This document shows positions 26,536 through 34,182 of a DNA stretch of 64,000 nt, one piece after another; positions within the stretch are counted from its first letter, which is position 1; the number at the start of each line of letters is the position of its first letter. A model generated the notes under the pieces. The model was not told where the DNA came from. It worked only from the letters and a program-made list of their open reading frames with translations, and did not search any database. The position numbers and the translations under genes are program-made. Origin of the DNA: Billgrantia saliphila. Lineage in GTDB: Bacteria; Pseudomonadota; Gammaproteobacteria; Pseudomonadales; Halomonadaceae. Location of the stretch: NCBI RefSeq assembly GCF_002930105.1, contig NZ_PJRN01000004.1, forward strand, positions 248,001 to 312,000, written 5' to 3'.

Positions 26536-26927
26536 TGTTCGAAGGCAATGCCGAGCAGGCCATGCACTTCTATGTCTCGCTGTTCGACGATTCCGACATC
26601 GTCCGGCTCGAGCGTTATGGCCCCGAAGCACCGGATAGGGAAGGCAGCATCAAGCAGGCCGAATTCACCCTGGCGGGTCGGCGCTATACTTGTATCGACA
26701 GCCACATAGCGCACCCTTTCACGTTCACCCCTTCGATATCGTTGTTCGTCGAGTGCGACAGCCGTGAGGAGTTCGAGCGCCTACTCGAGCAGCTATCGGA
26801 ACAGGGTGAGACGCTGATGCCACCAGACGACTACGGCTTCAGCGAACGCTTCGCCTGGCTCAATGACCGCTTCGGCGTGTCGTGGCAGCTCAACCTGGCC
26901 CGAGCTTCTGTGGAGACGCGACAATGA
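26508..26927 (+). CDS. VOC family protein, PhnB-like
   Basis: 139 aa. HHVTPQLMFEGNAEQAMHFY is the N-terminal signature of the PhnB/3-demethylubiquinone-methyltransferase-like VOC group, and RFAWLNDRFGVSWQLNL closes the domain. It overlaps the SRPBCC gene by 28 bp and the DUF899 gene by 4 bp (ATGA), so the four genes are translationally coupled. Despite the Pfam name, no methyltransferase activity is implied. Confidence 0.9.
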   Translation: MPHHVTPQLMFEGNAEQAMHFYVSLFDDSDIVRLERYGPEAPDREGSIKQAEFTLAGRRYTCIDSHIAHPFTFTPSISLFVECDSREEFERLLEQLSEQGETLMPPDDYGFSERFAWLNDRFGVSWQLNLARASVETRQ

Positions 26928-27628
26928 CGCCCCCAATCGCCCTGCCGCCCATCGTTTCCCAAGCGGAGTGGCAGGCCGCTCTCGAATCACAGATCGCCCG
27001 CGAGAAGGCCCACACGCGCGAGCGCGATAGACTGAACGCCGCTCGCCGGCGGCTGCCGATGGTCGAGGTGCGCCCGGATTACGTCTTCGAAGGGCCGAAG
27101 GGCCCGGTCACCCTGGTCGATCTCTTCGAAGGTCGGCGCCAGTTGATCGTCTACCACTTCATGTTCGGCCCCGATTGGGAGGCCGGCTGTGACGGCTGCT
27201 CGTGGGTGGTCGATGCCATGACTCATCCCGCGCACCTGCATGCCCGCGACACCACGCTGGCGCTGGTCTCGCGGGCGCCGCGAGAGAAGCTTGAGCGCTA
27301 CCGCCAGCGCATGGGCTGGCAACACCCGACGTGGTACTCGTCCCAAGGCAGCGATTTCAACCGAGACATGGGCGCGACGACCTGTTGCGATGCCCCTGAT
27401 GCGGACCGCGGCGAGCGCCACGGTATCAGTGTTTTCCTGCACGATGGCGAACGGGTGTTTCGTACCTACGCCACCGGCAAGCGAGGCGTTGAGTACCTGG
27501 GCAGCCTGTGGACCTATCTGGACCTGACGCCTTACGGCCGACAGGAAAGCTGGGAGGATTCACCGCAAGGCTGGCCGCAGACGCCGCCCTACGTGTGGAA
27601 CCGACGCCATGACGAGTACGAGGCATGA
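26924..27628 (+). CDS. DUF899 (thioredoxin-like) family protein
   Basis: 234 aa. Family hallmarks: PPIVSQAEWQAALESQIARE, LIVYHFMFGPDWEAGCDGCS, HPTWYSSQGSDFNRDMG and DLTPYGRQESWEDSP. The GCDGCSW segment gives a CxxC-like pair in a thioredoxin-like fold. Function of the family is not established; a redox role is plausible. It is the last gene of the ArsR operon, with no terminator in front of the next, oppositely oriented gene. Confidence 0.92.
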   Translation: MTPPIALPPIVSQAEWQAALESQIAREKAHTRERDRLNAARRRLPMVEVRPDYVFEGPKGPVTLVDLFEGRRQLIVYHFMFGPDWEAGCDGCSWVVDAMTHPAHLHARDTTLALVSRAPREKLERYRQRMGWQHPTWYSSQGSDFNRDMGATTCCDAPDADRGERHGISVFLHDGERVFRTYATGKRGVEYLGSLWTYLDLTPYGRQESWEDSPQGWPQTPPYVWNRRHDEYEA

Positions 27629-27674
27629 CGTGCCCGCTGTTAAGCGGCACGCCATCGAGACGGGCAAAAGTAAA

Positions 27675-27692
27675 CGCCCCTGGACAGGGGCG
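27675..27692 (-). terminator. Terminator of the YjfB-like gene
   Basis: CGCCCCTG-GA-CAGGGGCG, 8-bp arms. On the minus strand it is followed by TTTACTTTTG, a T-rich tail as needed for termination of the gene at 27718-27921. Confidence 0.7.
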
Positions 27693-27717
27693 CGGAAATG
27701 ATTGCTTGAAGAGGGCT

Positions 27718-27921
27718 TCAGGCGTAGGTGTTGACCAATGTCCCCAGCGAGCCGTCGCTGGCGAGCTGCGGCTGCAGCGAAGCCGACTCCAACAGAGCGG
27801 TCACCTGATCCTTCTGCATGTCCAGGGCCTGCTTGAAGACCTGCATCTGCGCCTGCTGGGCGGTTTGGGCCTGTTGCATGACCAACGCCTGGCTGACGAT
27901 ACTGTTGACGGCTGAATCCAT
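27718..27921 (-). CDS. Putative motility protein, YjfB family
   Basis: 67 aa. The N-terminal helix SIVSQALVMQQAQTAQQAQM followed by KQALDMQKDQVTALLES is typical of the small YjfB (putative motility protein) family, with the conserved C-terminal end (LGTLVNTYA). It is likely a short alpha-helical protein, cytoplasmic or linked to the flagellar export system. No flagellar gene is in the window. The gene has its own terminator. Confidence 0.88.
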   Translation of the reverse strand: MDSAVNSIVSQALVMQQAQTAQQAQMQVFKQALDMQKDQVTALLESASLQPQLASDGSLGTLVNTYA

Positions 27922-28041
27922 GTCCCGCTCTCCTGTTCTTGGTTCTTCTGTTTCGTCAAATTAACAGCGAATGGCGTCGCTGGCAAAAGGTCGATCAACA
28001 AGCGGGTTCGACGGCGTAGACAACTCGCCAAGGAGCGCCAC

Positions 28042-28578
28042 ATGACGGAAGCGGAATCCCTGCGCCTCGCCATTGATGAGCGGGTCGAGTTGGTAGATTA
28101 CGACCCCCGCTGGCCCATACGCTTCGACGCCGAGTGTCGCCGCTTGCAGGAAGGCTTCCCTGAAAGCCTGATCGACGTGCAGCATATCGGCAGCACCGCG
28201 ATACCGGGCATGTCGGCCAAACCCATCATCGACGTCATGGCCGGCGTCGCTTCCATGGCCGTGGCCGACTCCCTGTTCGAGCCCATTCTAGCTCACGGCT
28301 ACGTGACCTCCGCCGTATTCAACGCCAGCCTGACCGACCGACGCTGGTTCATGCGCCACGCCCATGGCCGGCGAACCCATCACCTGCACGTGGTGGTTCA
28401 CGACGGCGAGCTGTGGCACCAGCGGCTGGCCTTTCGTGATGCCTTGCGCGCCGATCCGATCCAGGCCACTCGCTACGCCGTTCTCAAGCGCGAACTGGCT
28501 TCCCGTCACCAAGCGGACCGCGAAGCCTATACCCAGGCCAAGAGGGATTTCGTGCGCTCGATCGTCGGGTCGGGATGA
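28042..28578 (+). CDS. GrpB/UPF0157 family protein
   Basis: 178 aa. VQHIGSTAIPGMSAKPIIDVM is the family signature, with a nucleotidyltransferase-like fold (GST.IPGM.AKPIID). HHLHVVVHDGELWHQRLAFRD is the second conserved block. SD AAGGAGC precedes the ATG. In other bacteria the domain can be fused to dephospho-CoA kinase. No specific reaction is established. Confidence 0.92.
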   Translation: MTEAESLRLAIDERVELVDYDPRWPIRFDAECRRLQEGFPESLIDVQHIGSTAIPGMSAKPIIDVMAGVASMAVADSLFEPILAHGYVTSAVFNASLTDRRWFMRHAHGRRTHHLHVVVHDGELWHQRLAFRDALRADPIQATRYAVLKRELASRHQADREAYTQAKRDFVRSIVGSG

Positions 28579-28609
28579 CGGAGCTTCTTCCATAAGGAGC
28601 CTGAGCCCC

Positions 28610-29044
28610 TCAGTAAAGATGCACCGCCTCGAAGTGCGCCACGGTTTCGCCGTCCGCATCCTCAAGAGTCAGCGCCTGGCCTTCAATCTGCCAAGTCGTC
28701 GCTGCTTCGAGTGCGCCAAGAAAAACCTGCTCGGTCTCGGCGCCCTCCAGGCAAGCCATACGCGTGGTGACCAAGGGGCCGAAGCGCAGGGAGTCGTTCT
28801 CCAACCGGTAGCTGCCTGCCAGGCGGTTGCAGCCGGTGGAGCCCGCCAGGCGGTTCTCCTCGGCGTGCAGCACGAAATGCGCCTCGCGCTGGTTGTCCAC
28901 CGCCTCGGCAGTGACATCGCCGACTCGGATCAGCTTCCAATAGGTGTTCTCCAGTGGCTCATCATGCATCGGACTCTCCATGCTGGCACAACCCGCCAGG
29001 ACGATAGCCAGCGACCCCAACAACGTGGCGAAACGCCTTTTCAT
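28610..29044 (-). CDS. META domain lipoprotein (HslJ-like)
   Basis: 144 aa. Signal peptide with lipobox LAGC (Cys at about residue 19), so it is anchored to the outer or inner membrane from the periplasm. A META domain follows, with LENTYWKLIRVGD, GSTGCNRLAGSYRL and TRMACLEGAETEQVFL. E. coli HslJ is involved in heat and novobiocin tolerance. The start is the ATG at 29044; the frame extends upstream without coding character. Confidence 0.9.
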   Translation of the reverse strand: MKRRFATLLGSLAIVLAGCASMESPMHDEPLENTYWKLIRVGDVTAEAVDNQREAHFVLHAEENRLAGSTGCNRLAGSYRLENDSLRFGPLVTTRMACLEGAETEQVFLGALEAATTWQIEGQALTLEDADGETVAHFEAVHLY

Positions 29045-29187
29045 TTCTCGTTCCCTCGACAAGCGATGTAGTTCTCCCGCCGCTAGCGCGGCGGGCTCCA
29101 TACGCCGTTACTGTCGGAGAAGCCATGGCGAATAGCCAGTCAAGATTTGCCGGTATCACGACCGGCCTACCGGCACGAAACGTGTTC

Positions 29188-29508
29188 TCAGCCGAGAATG
29201 TCGACGCCCCGGTGCCATTCCTCGACGCCTTCCACCAGGATGACATCGCCCACGGCATTGGCGGTGCGCAGCGGCATGATGCGCCGGTAGGCGTCGGAGC
29301 GATACCAGGCGCGGGCACTCTCCATGTCGGGAAAGCCGAGCACGATCGTATCGCCCTGCCAGCTGCCTTCCAGCACTTCGGTCTTGCCGCCGTGGACGAC
29401 GTACTTGCCCCTGTAGGGTGCCAGGGTGGCGTCGATGTGCTGCAGGTATTCGACGATCTCCGGCCCCATGGTGACGTCCTGCAGGCGGGCGATGGCGTAG
29501 GCGGGCAT
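29188..29508 (-). CDS. DUF1330 domain protein
   Basis: 106 aa. DUF1330 signature: PAYAIARLQDVTMGPEIVEY, LAPYRGKYVVHGG and VLGFPDMESARAWYRSD. A ferredoxin-like dimeric alpha/beta barrel fold. I chose ATG 29508 because GAGGA sits just upstream; an in-frame ATG at 29538 is weaker. Divergent from the XRE regulator; the shared space holds a 29-bp inverted repeat. Confidence 0.9.
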   Translation of the reverse strand: MPAYAIARLQDVTMGPEIVEYLQHIDATLAPYRGKYVVHGGKTEVLEGSWQGDTIVLGFPDMESARAWYRSDAYRRIMPLRTANAVGDVILVEGVEEWHRGVDILG

Positions 29509-29562
29509 GGCGCTTTCCTCTTGTGGTGGGTTCGCCATCGATCATCGCCCCGGTTCGTCGTC

Positions 29563-29591
29563 GTGGCGATTACCCGTGAGGTAATAGCCAC
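29563..29591. promoter_or_regulatory. Inverted repeat operator, 12-5-12
   Basis: GTGGCGATTACC-N5-GGTAATAGCCAC, arms matching at 11 of 12 positions, centred between the DUF1330 and XRE genes. The same architecture (ATGGCGATTACC-N5-GGTAGTTGCCAA) recurs at 48338-48366. It is a strong candidate operator for the XRE regulator encoded next to it. Confidence 0.7.
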
Positions 29592-29619
29592 ACTTACCGA
29601 GCGGAGGTATCGTGCCAGC

Positions 29620-30444
29620 ATGACGACCCAGACACCGACACCCAGCGTTGGAGAATTACTGCGCCATTGGCGCCAGCGGCGCCGGCTGAGCCAGTTGGCA
29701 CTCGCCGCGGACGCCGACATATCCCAGCGCCACCTGAGCTTTCTCGAATCCGGACGCGCCTCTCCCAGCCGCGAGATGCTGCTGCGCCTGGCGGAGCAAC
29801 TGGCCATCCCCCTGCGCGAGCGCAACCGGCTGTTTCTCGCCGCCGGCCTGGCCCCGGCCTACGGCGAACGTGCGCTGGATACGCCGGAGCTGGCCACGGT
29901 ACGCCGCGTGGTCGACCAGTTGCTGGATGCTCATGCGCCCTACCCGGCGCTGGCCGTGGATCGCCACTGGTCGCTCGTCGCCGCCAATCGCCCGCTCGGC
30001 CTGTTGCTCGAGGGCGTCGACCCGGCGCTGCTCGAGCCCCCCGTCAATGTGCTGCGCCTGAGCCTCCACCCGCGAGGGCTCGCCTCGCGCATACTCAATT
30101 TCCGCGAATGGCGGGCGCACATACTCGAGCGCCTGGCCCGTCAGAGCGAAAGCATGCCCGATGGCTCCCTGGCCGACCTGGCCGACGAGCTGCGCAGCTT
30201 TCCCGTGCCCATCGGCGCTCGCCCCCACCACCCGACTTCACGCGCACAATACGCCGGGATCGCCGTGCCGCTCGAGCTGGCCCTGCCGGATGGCAGCGTC
30301 CTAACGCTGCTGAGTACCACTACGGTATTCGGCACCCCACTCGACGTGACGCTGGAGGAGCTCGCCATCGAGTCGTTCTTCCCTGCCGACGAGGCGACCC
30401 GTGAGATCATGCAGCGGCTGGCCGCCGACGAACAGGTACGGTAA
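29620..30444 (+). CDS. XRE regulator with MmyB-like ligand-binding domain
   Basis: 274 aa. N-terminal helix-turn-helix (SVGELLRHWRQRRRLSQLAL, then DISQRHLSFLESGRASPS), then a C-terminal MmyB-like domain (LAVDRHWSLVAANRPLGLLL, PRGLASRILNFREWRAHIL), a PAS-like fold of this family that probably binds a small hydrophobic ligand. Start 29620 is chosen by homology; the frame is open far upstream. GGAGG lies about 13 nt before it. Divergent from DUF1330, which it likely represses. Confidence 0.9.
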   Translation: MTTQTPTPSVGELLRHWRQRRRLSQLALAADADISQRHLSFLESGRASPSREMLLRLAEQLAIPLRERNRLFLAAGLAPAYGERALDTPELATVRRVVDQLLDAHAPYPALAVDRHWSLVAANRPLGLLLEGVDPALLEPPVNVLRLSLHPRGLASRILNFREWRAHILERLARQSESMPDGSLADLADELRSFPVPIGARPHHPTSRAQYAGIAVPLELALPDGSVLTLLSTTTVFGTPLDVTLEELAIESFFPADEATREIMQRLAADEQVR

Positions 30445-30448
30445 CTTC

Positions 30449-31330
30449 TCAGGCGCGGCTATCGCCCTGCCCCGACAGCCGCACCTGGCTTGCCTGTACC
30501 GCCTCGGCGACGAAGGCCATGAAGGCACGGATGCGCGCCACCCGGCGCAGGTCGGGGTGGGTCAGCAACCACAAGTCAGTGGCGAGTTCGTCAATCGGTT
30601 CCCCAAGGCGCACGAGCGACGGTTCGGCGTCGGCCAGGTAGCAGGGCAGCACGGCGCGGCCGAGCCCGTCGCGGGCGGCCGCCAGCATGCCGAACATGGT
30701 ATCGACGCGATAACGGCAATGCTCGTTCGCGCCGTTCTCGGCCATCCATGTGTCTAGTGCGAGATAGCCTAGGTGTCGATCCGGCCCCACCCAGGCATCG
30801 GTAGCGGTACCGGCGCGGACGTAGACCGCCTGGGCGATGCGTCCGACCCGCCGCCCCACCAGGTGTTCGGGCGGCGACAGCGAGGGCCGCACCGCCACAT
30901 CGGCATCACGTTGAGAGAGATTGAACAGCTGATTGGAGACCGCCACCTCGAGGACGATCTTGGGGTGGGCGCGCTGGAAGTCGGCGAAGATTGGCGACAG
31001 CAGTCCCATCAGCAGCGTATCGGTGGTGGTCACACGGATGCTGCCGGAGAGGCGCAGGTCGCGTCCCGCCACGCGCCGCTCGGCGCCATGTACCTCGGCC
31101 GCCACACGGGCCGCAGTAGCCGCCAGGTCCTCCCCCGCCGGCGTCGGCGCGTAACCCGTACGCGAACGCTCGAACAGCGCCACGCCCAGGCGCTGTTCGA
31201 TGGCGTTCAGCCGCCGAAAGACCGTGGCATGGCTGGCCCCCAGCCGACGCCCGGCGCCGGAGAGCGTACCCATCTCGGCGATGGCCTGTACCACGCGCAG
31301 GTCATCCCAGTGCAATGCCTGTTCATTCAT
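30449..31330 (-). CDS. LysR family regulator
   Basis: 293 aa. Winged helix: QAIAEMGTLSGAGRRLGASH, then ATVFRRLNAIEQRLG. Conserved RSRTGYAPTPAGEDL follows, then the effector domain (RVTTTDTLLMGLLSPIFADF). Start 31330 fits homology; 31381 is an upstream alternative with a poor SD. Divergent from the quinone reductase gene, which is the probable target. Effector unknown. Confidence 0.9.
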   Translation of the reverse strand: MNEQALHWDDLRVVQAIAEMGTLSGAGRRLGASHATVFRRLNAIEQRLGVALFERSRTGYAPTPAGEDLAATAARVAAEVHGAERRVAGRDLRLSGSIRVTTTDTLLMGLLSPIFADFQRAHPKIVLEVAVSNQLFNLSQRDADVAVRPSLSPPEHLVGRRVGRIAQAVYVRAGTATDAWVGPDRHLGYLALDTWMAENGANEHCRYRVDTMFGMLAAARDGLGRAVLPCYLADAEPSLVRLGEPIDELATDLWLLTHPDLRRVARIRAFMAFVAEAVQASQVRLSGQGDSRA

Positions 31331-31422
31331 GCAAGGTTCGTTGTCGTTTTTTGAGAATGTCCGTTCAACAGAGTACCGCATAGCCTGGAGGTGTTCCCCC
31401 TTGGCTAACCGGAGACACCGCC

Positions 31423-32172
31423 ATGGACGTGCTGATCGTGTTTTGCCACCCCGAACCTCGCTCCTTCAACGGCGCTCTAAAGGACGTCGCCATGGAAACC
31501 CTCGAACGGCAGGGTCACCGGGTGGAAGTCTCGGATCTTTACGCCGAGGGCTTCGATCCGGTGGAGGGAGCGGCGCACTACCCCGAGCGCACCGAGCCCG
31601 ACACCTTCTTTCCGCTCACCGAGCAGCGCCACGCTTACGACCAGGGGAGTCTGCCCAGCGACGTGCAGCGTGAGATCGCGCGCCTCGAGCGCGCCGACCT
31701 GGTGATCCTGCAGTTCCCGCTGTGGTGGCATGCTCAACCGGCCATGCTCAAGGGCTGGTTCGACCGGGTGTTCGTCTACGGCGGGCTCTACTCCGGCAGG
31801 ATGCGCTACAACCGAGGTCGCTTCCCCGACAAGCGCGTGATGCTCTCGGTGACCACCGGCGCCCCGGCACCGACCTTCACCCGCCACGGCCGCAGCGGGC
31901 ATATCGTGGCGCTGCTATGGCCGATCCACTATTCGCTCTACTACCTCGGCGTCAGCGTATTGCCGCCCCAGGTCACCTACGGCGTTCAGGGCGGCGGGCT
32001 GAGCTACGAGGCGGAAACGGCATTCCACCAGCGCCTGGAAGCCGAGAAGGAGGCCTGGGCGCAGCGGCTCGAAGGGCTCGACAACGAAGCGCCGATTCCC
32101 TTCGCCGGCTGGGACGACTGGGACGAGCAGGGCGTGCTGAAGGCGGGGCATCCCGAGGCCTGGCGGCTTTGA
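31423..32172 (+). CDS. NAD(P)H quinone oxidoreductase, flavodoxin_2 fold
   Basis: 249 aa, NQO1-like: VLIVFCHPEPRSFNGAL is the flavin-binding start, and LVILQFPLWWHAQPAMLKGW is diagnostic. It carries the longer C-terminal part (HGRSGHIVALLWPIHYSLYY) characteristic of human NQO1 relatives, absent from the shorter paralogue at 19821-20414. SD GGAGA. Two-electron reduction of quinones is expected, and control by the divergent LysR is likely. Confidence 0.92.
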   Translation: MDVLIVFCHPEPRSFNGALKDVAMETLERQGHRVEVSDLYAEGFDPVEGAAHYPERTEPDTFFPLTEQRHAYDQGSLPSDVQREIARLERADLVILQFPLWWHAQPAMLKGWFDRVFVYGGLYSGRMRYNRGRFPDKRVMLSVTTGAPAPTFTRHGRSGHIVALLWPIHYSLYYLGVSVLPPQVTYGVQGGGLSYEAETAFHQRLEAEKEAWAQRLEGLDNEAPIPFAGWDDWDEQGVLKAGHPEAWRL

Positions 32173-32176
32173 AAGC

Positions 32177-33448
32177 TTAGGCGGGCCGCCGCCCGTGGAA
32201 GCGGTTCACGCGGTAGGGTGCCATGTCCAGCGCCGGCCTCTCTCCTGCCACCAGCGCTGTGACGAGCTCCGCCGTAATCGCCGCCTGAGTCAGACCCAGG
32301 TGCTGGTGACCGAAGGCGAAGTGAATGTTCGCAGAGTCGGGATGGGTGTCGATGACCGGCAGCGAATCGGGCAGCGTCGGGCGAAAGCCCATCCACTCCG
32401 TGGAAGCGTCGAGCCCCGACGCTTCCGCCAACAGCCGGGCGGTATGACGACGCAGCGACGCATAGCGGCGCTTGATCGGCGACAGCGAGAGCCCACCCAG
32501 CTCGGTGAAGCCGACTACTCGCAGGCCGCAAGTCATCGGCGTCATCACACAGCGGCGCTCTGCCGAGCCCACCGGCCGACGCAGGGCAGTCCCCCGCCCG
32601 GGAAGCGTCAAATGGTAGCCGCGCTCGGTTTCCAGTGGCACCTCGAGGCCGACGCCCCGGGCCAGATGATGGCTCCAGGCACCTGCCGCCACCACTACTT
32701 GGGCGAAGGCCAGCTCCCCCTCATCGGTTGCCAGCGTCACGCCACTCGGCGTGGGTATCAGGCGCTCGACCCGGGCTTGGCGAATCTCGCCTCCACGGGC
32801 CTCGAACGCTTGCGCCAGACGACGAACCAGGACAAGCGGGTCACGCACCTGGTGGGCACCGGGAAATAAGAGGCCATGGCTCAGACGTCCCGACAATCCC
32901 GGCTCCCGCGCGCGGATTTCTTCGGCCTCGAGCCACTCCACCTCGACCCCCCAGTGCTGCAGATGGGCCATGTGACGCTTGGCCTCGGCACGCCCCCGGT
33001 CGGATTCCCACACCAGCAGGTAGCCCGAGGCCACCAGCTCCTCCTCGGCGCCGATACCGGCCAGACAGCGCCGCCAGGCGGCCACGGCCGACTCGTTGAG
33101 CGCCGCCAGTGCCTGGCGCCCTTGCGTCACCTGAGCGGGGCGGGCCGCGGCGATGAAGCGCGCCAGCCAGGGCAGCAGCCGCGGCAAATAGCGAAACGGC
33201 AAGGCCACGGCGCCATGCGGGTCCAGCCACAGGCGTGGCGCCTGGCGCAGCATGGCGGGCGTCGACAGCGGGTCGATCGACTCGATGGCGAGAAAACCGG
33301 CATTGCCGGAGGAGGTTCCCTCGCCCGGCCCCTGGGAATCCAGCACCGTGACCGACAGACCGCGCTGCTGGAGCGCCAGCGCGGTAGTCATGCCAATTAC
33401 CCCCGCGCCCACCACGGCGACACGAGAGCCAGCGTTGGCCTGGATCAT
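32177..33448 (-). CDS. FAD-dependent D-amino acid dehydrogenase-like (DadA family)
   Basis: 423 aa. N-terminal FAD motif VAVVGAGVIGMTTALALQQR followed by LDSQGPGEGTSSGNAGF, typical of the DadA branch of the DAO superfamily. The C-terminal FAD contact IHFAFGHQHLGLTQAAITAE also fits. It oxidises D-amino acids or related amines, passing electrons to the respiratory chain. The start ATG follows GGAGGAG. There is no alr/dadX partner, so the exact substrate is uncertain. Confidence 0.88.
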   Translation of the reverse strand: MIQANAGSRVAVVGAGVIGMTTALALQQRGLSVTVLDSQGPGEGTSSGNAGFLAIESIDPLSTPAMLRQAPRLWLDPHGAVALPFRYLPRLLPWLARFIAAARPAQVTQGRQALAALNESAVAAWRRCLAGIGAEEELVASGYLLVWESDRGRAEAKRHMAHLQHWGVEVEWLEAEEIRAREPGLSGRLSHGLLFPGAHQVRDPLVLVRRLAQAFEARGGEIRQARVERLIPTPSGVTLATDEGELAFAQVVVAAGAWSHHLARGVGLEVPLETERGYHLTLPGRGTALRRPVGSAERRCVMTPMTCGLRVVGFTELGGLSLSPIKRRYASLRRHTARLLAEASGLDASTEWMGFRPTLPDSLPVIDTHPDSANIHFAFGHQHLGLTQAAITAELVTALVAGERPALDMAPYRVNRFHGRRPA

Positions 33449-33486
33449 TCACGCTCCTCCATGGCTGGCGTGCCAGAATGATGGTG

Positions 33487-34086
33487 TCAGCGTGCCAGTC
33501 TCTCCATCAACGGCTGGATGGAAACGTTGCGAGGCTCACCGTCGAAGTCGTCGCGTACCAGCTCCTGAGCGCGCCGCTGCAGATAGCGACCTGAACCTTC
33601 GACCTCTGCGATACGCTCGATGTCGGCCAGCGCTTCGATCAGCTGCGGGGTCAGCCGGTCGAGCACCGGACGCACGTCCTCGGCGAGGTCGGGGGGATCG
33701 GCGAAGGGCGAGCGCCCCTCCTGCAGCCACTGGTGGTGAAGGCGTCGCTGGACCTGCTTGCTGGCCTCGAACTGCTTCTCGAAGAAGCGCCGGGCGAAGT
33801 CCTCGTCGACGCCGGCTTCCCCGGCCTGCGCCGTCACCTGGTCGAGGATCTGCGCTTCCCGTTCGGGGGCTTCGATGGGCGCGCCGGAGTTCCACTTCGC
33901 CTTCGCCACCGCCGGGGCCACGTCCAGTCGCTCGTCGACCAGTACCAACATACGGTCGATCACCGCCTTGTCCTCGTCGGGCGGTTCCGGCGGCTGGAGC
34001 TGGCAACCGACCAGCAGCAGACTCAGGACGACCGAAAAGGCGGTATGCCGCCACGAAAGGAAGCGTCGCGCGCTATCAGGATGCAT
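33487..34086 (-). CDS. aroQ: Periplasmic-type chorismate mutase (AroQ-gamma), predicted lipoprotein
   Basis: 199 aa. Signal peptide with lipobox LLVGC (Cys28), then an all-helical AroQ domain: MLVLVDERLDVAPAVAKAKW, SGAPIEAPEREAQILDQV and VDEDFARRFFEKQFEASKQV. The exported *AroQ class converts chorismate to prephenate in the periplasm; lipid anchoring of this copy is read from the lipobox. The substrate must reach the periplasm, so a function in aromatic biosynthesis is puzzling, as for other members. SD GGAGAG. Confidence 0.88.
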   Translation of the reverse strand: MHPDSARRFLSWRHTAFSVVLSLLLVGCQLQPPEPPDEDKAVIDRMLVLVDERLDVAPAVAKAKWNSGAPIEAPEREAQILDQVTAQAGEAGVDEDFARRFFEKQFEASKQVQRRLHHQWLQEGRSPFADPPDLAEDVRPVLDRLTPQLIEALADIERIAEVEGSGRYLQRRAQELVRDDFDGEPRNVSIQPLMERLAR

Positions 34087-34182
34087 GGAGTCACTCTCCG
34101 TTGGGGATTCGCAGCCATTGTGGCAAGGAATCGGCGTTTCGGCCTCCCTTCGCTTGCGATTCGACTGTTCGGGCCCGTGTCG

